The notes under the pieces: model-generated
The model's input: only the letters and a program-made list of their open reading frames with translations
The model's database searches: none
Told to the model about the DNA's origin: nothing
Origin: an uncultured Bacilli bacterium
GTDB lineage: Bacteria; Bacillota_I; Bacilli_A; ML615J-28; CAG-698
DNA: 64,000 nt
Direction: 5' to 3'
Assembly (NCBI GenBank): GCA_934096585.1
Contig: CAKOMG010000002.1
Span: 186,001 to 250,000 of the forward strand
Shown: one piece after another, positions 27,654 to 36,240 of the stretch
Layout: each line of letters begins with the position of its first letter
Numbering within the stretch: position 1 is the stretch's first letter
Program-made: the position numbers and the translations under genes

Positions 27654-28181
27654 ATGAATATAGAAACAAGAAAAGAAGAACATCAAATTATTAATAATTT
27701 GATTAATGAAATAAAATCATTAGATTTTAAAGCGGGGATATTAATGATAATAACTTCGTTATTTACAATATTTTCTTATAAATATATTGATGTTTTAAAA
27801 GACATAAAAATTAAAGAAATGGTTTATTCTGATTTATCAATAATTTATTTAATTTATAAGATATGTATAATTACATTTGTTTCTTTAAATGTATTAGCAT
27901 TATTAATGTTTTTAACTAGTTTATTAATAAGTGCAAGACATAGAAATAAAAATAGTTTAAGTAATTATAAGAATATACTTAGAATGAATACTTTTAATAT
28001 TGATTGTGAAATAGGTAATTTAATTGATAATGATGAGGATTTAATTTTACAAATTAAAACTAAAGCATCAATTATTAAAAGAAAGAATTATTGGATAGGG
28101 TTAGGAATAATGATATTTGTTTTAATGTTTATTGTTTTTATTGGGTTAGGTGTATTAAGTTACATGAATGTAGTTATGTGA
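27654..28181 (+). CDS. three-helix membrane protein resembling Pycsar effectors (DUF5706)
   Basis: 175 residues with membrane segments at about 29-47, 64-93 and 149-172. The first follows a short amphipathic region with SLDFKAGILM, and the last follows KTKASIIKRKNYW, the arrangement found in PycTM-type effectors that damage the membrane on sensing a cyclic nucleotide. The resemblance is by eye. No nucleotide cyclase is present in the window, so if it is an effector, its trigger must differ or be elsewhere. AAGGGA at 27641-27646 precedes the ATG. Confidence 0.55.
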   Translation: MNIETRKEEHQIINNLINEIKSLDFKAGILMIITSLFTIFSYKYIDVLKDIKIKEMVYSDLSIIYLIYKICIITFVSLNVLALLMFLTSLLISARHRNKNSLSNYKNILRMNTFNIDCEIGNLIDNDEDLILQIKTKASIIKRKNYWIGLGIMIFVLMFIVFIGLGVLSYMNVVM

Positions 28182-28200
28182 AAAGAAAGAGAAGTGCGCA

Positions 28201-29157
28201 ATGGAAGAAGTAAAAGAGTATTTAAATAATGTATTAAGTACAAAAGAATTAAAGTATGGTGGTCCTAAATATTTATATAAATATAGACCTTTTGATAAAT
28301 ATACATTTGATATGTTAGAAAACAATTATGTTTTTTTGTGTAAAGCTGCAGATTTAGATGATAAATCAGAATGTGATGTTTCAATAGATATAAGTTCATT
28401 AGTTGATAATGAAAAGGGTACATTAAAAAAAGAGTGTATAAATCAGATTTTAGAAATAGTTAAACCTTATACTACTGAAGAAAATTTTAATAAATCAAGA
28501 AACACCATATTAGCTTGTGAAAATGCAAATGGAACTATTCAAGCTAATCAATTATTAGAAAGATATTTTGGGTTACAAGAATTATTTCCTGATAATGATA
28601 TATCACCATTTATTAATTTTTTTGCTGATTTACCTAAACGAATAGAGAATTTAATGGATAACATAGATGCTGGAAAATTGATTAAATTAGCAGTAGATGC
28701 AAAACAATCAATAGGAATATGTTCGTTATCTGATTCTTCAAATATTGAAAAACAATGGGAACAATATGCGAATAATGAAACGGGATATTGTATAGAGTAT
28801 GATGTAAGTGATTATAAGTTAAATAACAATTTATTTCCTGTAGTTTATGAGGATGATAGAAAGAATAATATCACTATGGTATTAGTTGCATTATTGGTTA
28901 ATTCATTTATCAGAAAAATAAGCGCTAATCAAATAAAAACAGATATAACACAATACTTTCGTTTATTTTTAACTAAAAATACTATATGGGATTATCAAAG
29001 AGAATGGAGAATATTAGGCGATGCTAATTCAAAGGAAATTGCACCTAAAATTAAAACTATTTATTTAGGTAAAGAAGTGAGTAGTGAAAATGCAAAAAAA
29101 ATGGAAGAGTATTGTTTGAAAAATAAAATAAAACTGGTAAATAGAAAGGATACTTAA
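28201..29157 (+). CDS. DUF2971 protein
   Basis: 318 residues with the family landmarks LYKYRPFDKYTFDMLEN at residues ~22-38, GICSLSDSSNIEKQWEQYANN in the middle, GYCIEYD, and the C-terminal WDYQREWRILG. DUF2971 genes are common in defence islands; biochemical activity is unknown. No good Shine-Dalgarno sequence, so translation may depend on coupling to the gene 19 bp upstream. Confidence 0.85.
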   Translation: MEEVKEYLNNVLSTKELKYGGPKYLYKYRPFDKYTFDMLENNYVFLCKAADLDDKSECDVSIDISSLVDNEKGTLKKECINQILEIVKPYTTEENFNKSRNTILACENANGTIQANQLLERYFGLQELFPDNDISPFINFFADLPKRIENLMDNIDAGKLIKLAVDAKQSIGICSLSDSSNIEKQWEQYANNETGYCIEYDVSDYKLNNNLFPVVYEDDRKNNITMVLVALLVNSFIRKISANQIKTDITQYFRLFLTKNTIWDYQREWRILGDANSKEIAPKIKTIYLGKEVSSENAKKMEEYCLKNKIKLVNRKDT

Positions 29158-29160
29158 TTA

Positions 29161-30900
29161 GTGAAGAGTAATAATTTAGAAAAAATATTACAAGATTTTA
29201 TTGAAAATAATGAATATAAGTCTATTTTAATTAATGGTCCCTGGGGTTGTGGAAAAACCTATGAAGCTAATAAATTCATTAAAGGACATAAAAATGATAA
29301 AAACAAAGTTTATTATATATCTTTATTTGGGTTAGAAAGTATTGATGAAATAAATACAGAATTATATTGCGCCACCCAAAAACATACAAATTTGGCTAAA
29401 AGAGTATTAAAAACAGGCTTTTTTGTATTAACAAAAGCTATAAAAGCAATACCACAAGTTTCTGATTTTACAACGGCCCTTGATTATCAACTTTCTATCA
29501 TTAATGATGGTTCAAAAAAGAAAAAAGAAATTAAAAAAACACTGCTAATTTTTGATGATTTAGAAAGATTATCAAATAACATTTCTTATTCTGATTTGTT
29601 AGGGTATATGAATTCTTTATTTTTATCAAATTGTAGATTTGTTTGTTTAATGTCTTATGAGAATGTTAATGAAAATAGGAAAAAAGATTTTGATGATTTT
29701 AAAGAAAAGGTATTCGACACGATTTACAATATAAATGAGTCAAATATAGATGTTCTTGACGAAATATTTTCAAATTTGAATTTTTCTTTAAATACTGACA
29801 TTTATGAACTATTTGAAATGAATATACGATTTGCAAAGAAAACAAAATTATTTTATGACAGAATAGAAAAGCATATGGACACATCAAAAATTAATTTAGA
29901 AGATATAAGTTTAAATAAAGAATTATTAATAAAAGCATGTATATATACAATAAAAATATCACTAAAAAACCATGAAATGGTTGATGGAGATCATAATAAA
30001 GATTATAAATTTTATAACGAGTATTTTGATAACGATATTGCCAATGGAATTATAAACATAATTAAAAATGAAAAATATAAAAGCGATTTTTCAATTCCTA
30101 ATTTTAAATTTTTGGTTATGTCACTTTTAAAAGTATTTATGCATGATGATTATACTATGTTTGATAGTTTAACTATTGATGAAAGTGATAATAAAACTGA
30201 CTATATTTTGGACAAGACTTTCTTTTATTTATCTGATGAACATAAAATAGAATATATTAACGAATTTAAAAAGGCTTTAAATGATAAAGAATTTAAATGG
30301 AATGGTGGACTTGGAAGAATATTGGGTGCTATTTTAAATGATAGTGATGTTTCTTTTACTGATGAAGAAATTGCTAGTATTGCTAGATATCTAGTTAGTG
30401 AAAAGCAAAATGGTAAAATAAATGTAAAATGGGAATTGAATATATATGACAATAACAATATAATTTCAAAATATGATGATTTAATTAAAAAAATAGAAAA
30501 CAAAATTAATGAAATTAAAAAAATTGATTATGTTCAAAAGTTAAAGAGATATGTAAAAGAATCTAATTATAATGAATTGTATAATTGTGTTAGTGAACTT
30601 GGTACATGTGATACTCCAGAAAAACAAGAGGCATTAAAATATATAGTTGATAACAATTTTTTGATTCCAGATATTTCAGGTGATATTGATGAAAATCTAT
30701 GGTCTTATTGTCATTCAATGGCACGATTTGCTAAAGCTAATGATAAGTGCGATGAATTTATTAAATATGCAAAATCAGTTTGCAATAAAGCTAAGTCAAT
30801 AAGCGAAATCGAAAGATTTTATGCATTAATCTATTACAATATTGATAGCAATTTTAAGAAGAATGATTTAAGCAATATGAAAAACGAATATAATAATTAA
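29161..30900 (+). CDS. KAP-like P-loop NTPase
   Basis: 579 residues. P-loop GPWGCGKT at about 26-33 and Walker B LLIFDDLERL near 128-137, followed by a motif with LMSYENVNE. The YISLFGLESIDEI segment after the P-loop is typical of this STAND/KAP-related ATPase group. The C-terminal 300 residues are helical and unassigned. Starts at GTG 29161 with AAAGGA upstream and only 3 bp after DUF2971, closing the operon. NTPases of this group are recurrent sensor or motor components of antiphage systems. Confidence 0.85.
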   Translation: MKSNNLEKILQDFIENNEYKSILINGPWGCGKTYEANKFIKGHKNDKNKVYYISLFGLESIDEINTELYCATQKHTNLAKRVLKTGFFVLTKAIKAIPQVSDFTTALDYQLSIINDGSKKKKEIKKTLLIFDDLERLSNNISYSDLLGYMNSLFLSNCRFVCLMSYENVNENRKKDFDDFKEKVFDTIYNINESNIDVLDEIFSNLNFSLNTDIYELFEMNIRFAKKTKLFYDRIEKHMDTSKINLEDISLNKELLIKACIYTIKISLKNHEMVDGDHNKDYKFYNEYFDNDIANGIINIIKNEKYKSDFSIPNFKFLVMSLLKVFMHDDYTMFDSLTIDESDNKTDYILDKTFFYLSDEHKIEYINEFKKALNDKEFKWNGGLGRILGAILNDSDVSFTDEEIASIARYLVSEKQNGKINVKWELNIYDNNNIISKYDDLIKKIENKINEIKKIDYVQKLKRYVKESNYNELYNCVSELGTCDTPEKQEALKYIVDNNFLIPDISGDIDENLWSYCHSMARFAKANDKCDEFIKYAKSVCNKAKSISEIERFYALIYYNIDSNFKKNDLSNMKNEYNN

Positions 30901-31631
30901 TGTTATTATAAAAGTAAAAAGTAAAGAATATTAAACGATAAGTGTTTTTTGATCAGAAGTTAAACAAAAATTAAAATATTATGTTTATATATTAGTTGAT
31001 AAAAAGAACATATTTTTGATATTATAAAGAAAAAAGTAATTAGAATTTTTAATTATGTAAAATGATAAAGCAATAATATGATTATAAATATGGAATAATA
31101 AGAGCAACAGCACATATTAATCAAATAGTTGTATTTTATTTGAGATTACTTAGAATTAGAGTGCTATTCTTTATATTTGAATTAAAAAAATTTATTATAT
31201 TGTATTTAAAAAATTTTAAATATTAATATAATAGGTATTAATTTTTAAATTCAAATAATTATTTAAAAATATGAAATTTATTTATAAGGATAATATAAAA
31301 AATGTATAAATATGTTCATAAGTTTTTATGCTTTTTTCAACTGTGGAAGAGGAAAAAAGAAAGCGAGTAAATGCTTGCTTTTTAGTGGTTACTATGATAT
31401 ACTATATTTAGTGAAAGGAGGTTTTTATATCTCTGTTTTTTGATTAGTTATAGAAATTCGTTAATGCTTAAAAGAGTAAAAAGACATTAAATCAAAATTG
31501 CTAAACATAGTAAACCATGTATATTTAAATTTATAAAAAATGTTAATAATAAGTAATTTATTATGTAAATTTGTAGAAATGTTAATTACAAAGTGTTGAT
31601 ATAATTGAACATATTTCAGAGATTAATAATT
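30901..31631. other. 730-bp AT-rich intergenic region
   Basis: No convincing gene. It holds an imperfect hairpin at about 31098-31176 (arms AAGAGCAACAGCAC and GTGCTATTCTT), a terminator at 31360-31383, and a perfect AAAGGAGG at 31413-31420 that is followed by no start codon. There is also an extended -10 (TGATATAAT, 31597-31605) for the methyltransferase. Confidence 0.6.
31360..31383 (+). terminator. intrinsic terminator
   Basis: AAAGCGAG (31360-31367) pairs with CTTGCTTT (31374-31381, one G-T pair), then T-run. Which transcript it ends is unclear. Confidence 0.55.
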
Positions 31632-32852
31632 ATGCTTAAACAATCAATAAATGTTCATTTAACTAGAAAAGAAATAATTAAAAGTGGTAGTGTTTATACA
31701 AGTCCTGAATTAGTTAACTTAGTATTTAATCAAGCACAAGAATTTATAGATGGAAATACAGTTATAGGCGATTTTGGATCTGGATACGGAGCCTTTATAG
31801 AAAAATTTAAAAATTATGGTAAAAGATGTTTCGGAACTGAATGTGATGATTTAGCTTATAATTTATTAAAAAATGTTTATTTCGATATAGATATTTATCA
31901 TGAAAACTCATTATTAAATGTAAATAGGGAAAAGTATTCTATATTGGAGCAAGACAAATTGATGATTATCGGAAATCCTCCTTATAACGATACAACTAGT
32001 ATATTCAAAAAGGGCGAAAAAGGTGAATTGATTTGTGATTCTGATTTAAAATCAAGAGATTTTGGCTTATCTTTCTTAAAGGCTTATAACAAGCTAAAAG
32101 CAGATTACATTTGTGTCTTGCATCCTTTATCATATTTAATAAAAAAGCAAAATTTTACTTCTTTAGGTGATTTTAAAAATAACTATAAATTGATTTCAGG
32201 GACTATCTTTTCAAGTAAAGAATTTGAGAGTATAAAGAAAAATAATTCAGATTTTCCTGTCGTTTCTGCTATATATAAAAGAGATGAAAAAGGAATGGAT
32301 TATGATTTTATAAGAAAATTTAAATTTAAAATTTATAGAGAAAAAGGCGAATTCATATTAAGCAAAGTTTTAACTATTGATGGTTTGGTTGGCAAATACC
32401 CAACATCACATAAAATGAATAATAACCAAAATGAATCTAACTTAACTAAGCAAGATCAAAATAAAAATGATTTGATACATTGCTTGCAATTTTATACACT
32501 AAGAGATATGAACTCGTTATTAAGAAATACTGGTTTTGTTGAAGGAGTAATTCCTAATGGAATTGACGTAACTTTAGAAAACTTATACCAATATTCATGG
32601 CTTTATTTTTTGAAAATTAATTTTAATCCAACGATAAATAAGTTTTTATATGGTAATTTATCTCCACTTTATTCAAATAAGATGAATGATTCAAAATTCA
32701 AATCTGAAGTTGTATATTATGCTTATTATCATTGTGATTTAGTTAAAAAATATATGAATTTAGAAAAGATAAAATCATTATATGGACCATCTCCTGATCA
32801 ATATAGTGCAATCTTTGATGAACTAGAAAATATATATAGCTTGTTTGTGTAA
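31632..32852 (+). CDS. adenine-specific DNA methyltransferase
   Basis: About 406 residues. The SAM-binding motif I is DFGSGYG (about residue 47), with an acidic residue in GTECDD closing the next strand, and the catalytic motif IV is NPPY (about 115), characteristic of N6-adenine methyltransferases. After ~200 residues it has a target-recognition-like region. A TTG start at 31605 would lie inside the -10 TATAAT, so the ATG at 31632 is used. It probably protects host DNA as part of a type II restriction-modification pair; the gene facing it is the only visible candidate partner. Confidence 0.85.
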   Translation: MLKQSINVHLTRKEIIKSGSVYTSPELVNLVFNQAQEFIDGNTVIGDFGSGYGAFIEKFKNYGKRCFGTECDDLAYNLLKNVYFDIDIYHENSLLNVNREKYSILEQDKLMIIGNPPYNDTTSIFKKGEKGELICDSDLKSRDFGLSFLKAYNKLKADYICVLHPLSYLIKKQNFTSLGDFKNNYKLISGTIFSSKEFESIKKNNSDFPVVSAIYKRDEKGMDYDFIRKFKFKIYREKGEFILSKVLTIDGLVGKYPTSHKMNNNQNESNLTKQDQNKNDLIHCLQFYTLRDMNSLLRNTGFVEGVIPNGIDVTLENLYQYSWLYFLKINFNPTINKFLYGNLSPLYSNKMNDSKFKSEVVYYAYYHCDLVKKYMNLEKIKSLYGPSPDQYSAIFDELENIYSLFV

Positions 32853-32949
32853 TTAAAAGAAAATTAATATAATAATAATTTATTATTTCGTCTTGAATGA
32901 TTCAGTTTAATTGTAATGACATTTTTGAACTTTAAAAAAATTGTGAAAT

Positions 32950-32995
32950 AAAAAGCAATAACTATTGTGGGTTGTCCAATAATTATTGCTTTTTT
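32950..32995 (+). terminator. methyltransferase terminator
   Basis: AAAAAGCAATAA (32950-32961) pairs perfectly with TTATTGCTTTTT (32983-32994). The remaining 32996-33360 is AT-rich with nothing recognisable. Confidence 0.75.
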
Positions 32996-33360
32996 AACGT
33001 GTTTTATTAGGCGTGTTATAATAAATAATGATATTAATGAATTAATTATTTTTTAATATACAATGCAACTTAATAAACAGGATTAGTTTAAAAAAATGTA
33101 CATTAATAATATTTTAATTATGTCATAATATTATGAATTATATAGTTCTTTTGTCATGTTTATATTTTTTTTAAATAAAGTATTATTCATATTTAGCACT
33201 TAACTTTTCATGTATTATAGTGAATTCATGTTGTTAAGATATTAATATAAATTTTTTTCCTACAAATATTGTCTATACTGATTTTATTGTCTCTATTAAA
33301 ATTTATTGCAAAATAAAGTTTTTAAAAAATTAATTTTGCAAGGACATTTGTTAGAGCATT

Positions 33361-34134
33361 TTAATTTTGTGCAAAAGCATTTTTAATTATTACACTTAAA
33401 ATTTCTAAAATATCATGTTTATGTGTTGATGAACACATTCCAAAACAAATAAATAAATCAAAAATAATAGATTTCATAGAAACATCAAAGGTTAGAATTC
33501 CATATGGTGTTTTTGCTGCAGTATTATTAATAATATTAGCACTATTATCAAATGCATCAACTGGAATAATTAAATATAACATTGGTTGAACTCCTGTTGC
33601 GTATTGTTGCTTTTGTATCATGATTTCTATCAGCAGTTTTGAGTCATTAGGCTTAGTAATAAATGTAGGTAATTTAGTTGAAGAAGATAAAAATTCTATA
33701 TTGTTTATTAGTAATGGGGCTTCTTTTTTAACTTCGATAGAATATTGATCTTGTAAAAAAGTGTTATTATTATGTATTTGATTATAAATATTAGATATTT
33801 CTTGCTCTGAAATAATATTATTTTTACACATAAAATAAGTGATTTCTGATAATTCATAAGGGTGCTTTCTTTTTTTATTTGCTCCGATAAAAACAAAATT
33901 GTCAGTGTTAAGCTGTGTATTTTTTTCATCATTTCCAATTATAGTGTCGTAACCTATCTGCCATTCTAAATAAGATTTTTTTGAAATAATATTTGATTTT
34001 GGTGCAAAGCCACTACCAAAAGATTGAATGTCATCTCTTGTTTTGCATCTGAATTTTCCTTGGCTTGTTAAAGGTAAGTTAACGGTTAGTGTATTATCGT
34101 TATTATCATAAAACATTTCAGCTAATTTTCTCAT
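33361..34134 (-). CDS. unidentified protein; possible restriction endonuclease
   Basis: 257 residues, start fixed by AGGAGG on the minus strand just before the ATG at 34134. No family is recognised with confidence. Segments such as YLEWQIGYDTIIGN, IEIMIQKQQYATGVQPML and LIIPVDAF suggest a compact alpha/beta enzyme. It is the only minus-strand gene in the island and points towards the methyltransferase, so a restriction partner is plausible. No PD-(D/E)XK or HNH motif could be assigned, and the call stays open. Confidence 0.55.
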   Translation of the reverse strand: MRKLAEMFYDNNDNTLTVNLPLTSQGKFRCKTRDDIQSFGSGFAPKSNIISKKSYLEWQIGYDTIIGNDEKNTQLNTDNFVFIGANKKRKHPYELSEITYFMCKNNIISEQEISNIYNQIHNNNTFLQDQYSIEVKKEAPLLINNIEFLSSSTKLPTFITKPNDSKLLIEIMIQKQQYATGVQPMLYLIIPVDAFDNSANIINNTAAKTPYGILTFDVSMKSIIFDLFICFGMCSSTHKHDILEILSVIIKNAFAQN

Positions 34135-34802
34135 TTTATAGTTCCTCCTATTATAAAGCTTTTATTAAAAATAATTCTTATGTTATATGTGTATTGATAT
34201 TTTTATAAAAAATTTTAATTATAAATTTTTGCATTGCTTTAAATGAATCTTGCTTTCTGCAATATTTTATTGTATTTAGAACGCTCATTAATAGATCAAT
34301 TCTCATCTTTGCTTTAAATTTTTAAGTTTTTATAACTTGTATATAAGCTTTTTATATGTAATGAGAGTAATTGTTTTTGCATTTAGATATTACTTAAAAT
34401 CATTAAATTAATTGATGCTTTTAAAAAATTAAACTATTTCTTCGAATTTTTAAATATCGCAAATTTATTATTAATGATATAAATTTAGTAAATGATTTAA
34501 TTTATAATTATTTTTTGAAAGATATGTAATATTTTTTATAAAACTTTTAATTATATATTAACTTTCGATTAATTATAACATTTTTTTATCAAAAATACTA
34601 TTTGAGCATAATAATTATTATATGAAAGCGTTTCATCATTACTTAATAATTAAAAATATATTTTTAAAAAATAGAAAAAAGAAAGCTGTTTCGTATAAAT
34701 ATGTTATATTTTCAGCAGATAATAAATTTTTAAATTGTAATTTTCTTTCATATAATTATGTTAAAATATATAAATAGAATAAATATAGAAAGGAAATTAA
34801 AT
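34135..34802. other. AT-rich intergenic region
   Basis: About 670 bp between divergent genes. No ORF or RNA gene was recognised. The short palindrome GAAAGCGTTTC (around 34624-34634) and AGCTG/CAGC arms near 34682-34720 are visible, and the last 60 bp hold the AT-rich promoter area of the Sel1/TPR gene. Confidence 0.5.
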
Positions 34803-35756
34803 ATGAATGTAATAGAACTAATTAATAATGCAAATAAAATTTCAAAAAATGATATAATTAAATTGCAAGATATGTTTGAAAACCTTAAATATAAAAATGA
34901 AGATGATTTTGAAAAGTTAAAAAGGATAATTAGCAGTATAAGCAGTAATTATCTTGAGATTAATGAAGCTAACTTAGTAGAAATTAATTTATTAAAGGAA
35001 TTACTTATAGATTATTTGTGTTATATGGAAAAAGTAGAAGACAATATGTTTATGTTGAAACTAATATGCTCATTAATTTGTTATTCAAAAGATTCATTAA
35101 ATCAATTTAATGATCCAATACCTTTGGAATTTGCTATTGCTGAATGTTATTTAAATATTGCAAAAGTATTTATTAATTATTATAATCATCATTTTATTAT
35201 TTATGTTGATAGGCGTAATTATGAAAAAAAGTTGAATATATTGTATAATGACAATATGGCAATTGAATTACTATTAGAAAGCATTAAATATGTTCCTAAT
35301 TATGATGAAGCTAATTTGTTACTATCAATTATTTATTTGAATAATAATAACTATTATAAATCATATGAATATTTTATGAATATTAAAGGCTATGGTGAAG
35401 AATTATTTGATTGTACAGGTAATAAATATCATTTTTATCATGAGCGTGATATAGATGGAGATTTATTTAATAGTTTAGGATTTGTTTTGCAACAAAATGA
35501 ATGTTTTTTTGAAGCCTTTCAAGTTTTTTACAAATCTTATTTGATTAATAAGCATAAAGAAATAGAAAATAAAAATTCTAACATTCTTTATAATCTTGCT
35601 AGTTGTTATTTAGATGGAATTGGTGTTCATCAAAATTTAGATAAAGGAATTTATTTTTTAAACTTATATATTAAAAATCTAAAGTTAAATAATATAGATA
35701 TTAATCAAACAGAAGATCATGATGGAATTATTGATAGATTTTATTTTAAAAAATAA
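34803..35756 (+). CDS. TPR/Sel1-like repeat protein
   Basis: 317 residues, all helical. The clearest repeat is near the C-terminus, where LYNLASCYLDGIGVHQNLDKG fits the Sel1 consensus (Ala-x-x-Tyr, then Gly-x-Gly-Val, then Asp-x-x-Lys-Ala/Gly). Earlier repeats (AIECYLNIAKVF, EANLLLSIIYLNN) resemble TPR pairs. Such proteins are scaffolds for protein contacts. The ATG at 34803 follows GAAAGGA; the open frame from 34758 has no ribosome-binding site. Role in the island unknown. Confidence 0.7.
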   Translation: MNVIELINNANKISKNDIIKLQDMFENLKYKNEDDFEKLKRIISSISSNYLEINEANLVEINLLKELLIDYLCYMEKVEDNMFMLKLICSLICYSKDSLNQFNDPIPLEFAIAECYLNIAKVFINYYNHHFIIYVDRRNYEKKLNILYNDNMAIELLLESIKYVPNYDEANLLLSIIYLNNNNYYKSYEYFMNIKGYGEELFDCTGNKYHFYHERDIDGDLFNSLGFVLQQNECFFEAFQVFYKSYLINKHKEIENKNSNILYNLASCYLDGIGVHQNLDKGIYFLNLYIKNLKLNNIDINQTEDHDGIIDRFYFKK

Positions 35757-35795
35757 TTTTAACGGTTGAAATAATTTAAAGTGATTTGATATAAT
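35757..35795 (+). promoter_or_regulatory. island promoter 1 (TTTTAACGGTTGAAA type)
   Basis: TTGAAA (35766-35771) and TATAAT (35790-35795), 18-bp spacer, preceded by TTTTAACGG and with GTGATTTGA before the -10. It matches the promoters at 44147 and 45049 in sequence and spacing. Confidence 0.75.
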
Positions 35796-35801
35796 ATTTG
35801 T

Positions 35802-35920
35802 AACCTTATGGTTAGCCCGCTCATATGGCTTAAAACAGGGAGTGTCGAAAGGAAGCAACATAGAAAACCGATTAGCATAAACTTTAGAGTAGGGTATTGC
35901 TTTCCACTCTATATTTTTAT
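35802..35920 (+). ncRNA. unidentified structured RNA, about 115 nt
   Basis: Begins right after a strong promoter and ends at a terminator, TAGAGT (35885-35890) paired with ACTCTA (35906-35911) plus T-run. Foldable elements are UUAUG (35806-35810) with CAUAA (35876-35880), GCUU with AAGC (35828-35831, 35853-35856) and a GAAA loop at 35847-35850. GGAAGCAA (35851-35858) can alternatively pair with the terminator's TTGCTTTCC (35898-35906), as in a riboswitch or attenuator. GAAAGGAAGCA resembles SRP RNA domain IV, but the conserved G before the tetraloop stem is missing. A 69-codon open frame covering it is judged fortuitous. Confidence 0.5.
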
Positions 35921-36117
35921 TATTAATAGCTTATGTTGCGATAAATTTAAAATAAAATACACTTTAAGTTTTTACAATTTAAATGAATTCAATTTTAATC
36001 TTTTTATAACAAAATGATTAAATGATTAATAATTAAAACAAATTATTATAAATGCTTAATTATAAAAAATATAAAAATATAATAGTTCATAATTTAAAGA
36101 TTTTTATTAAGTAAAGA

Positions 36118-36165
36118 GTAATAGTGATACTATATTTATAAACTTGTATGTTGCTATTACCTTTT
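36118..36165 (+). terminator. intrinsic terminator before recC
   Basis: GTAATAG (36118-36124) pairs with CTATTAC (36154-36160), with GATAC/GTAT inside, followed by CTTTTTC. TATAAT at 36078-36083 could start a short transcript ending here. Otherwise 35921-36117 shows only GCAACATA (35855-35862)/TATGTTGC (35932-35939) complementarity with the RNA upstream. Confidence 0.6.
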
Positions 36166-36178
36166 TCAATTATAACGA

Positions 36179-36208
36179 TTTACAAATTGAATATCAATTT
36201 GATATAAT
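36179..36208 (+). promoter_or_regulatory. recCBD promoter (island promoter 2)
   Basis: TTTACA (36179-36184) and TATAAT (36203-36208), spacer 18 bp, with TATAACGA just upstream and AATTTGA before the -10: a variant of the shared island promoter. Confidence 0.65.
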
Positions 36209-36240
36209 AGAAATATAAACTAAGGAATAGGGAGGATATA

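Noticed and set aside
27654..28181. Complete Pycsar or CBASS system
   Set aside because: Only an effector-like membrane protein is seen; no nucleotide cyclase or CD-NTase is present in the window.
35838..35860. SRP (4.5S) RNA core in the unidentified RNA
   Set aside because: GAAAGGAAGCA fits the 3' side, but the nearly invariant G on the 5' side of the symmetric loop and the U-A pair above it are not matched, and AAGC is better used in a local stem.
35808..36017. 69-codon open frame over the structured RNA
   Set aside because: No ribosome-binding site, composition unlike neighbours, and it spans an intrinsic terminator.
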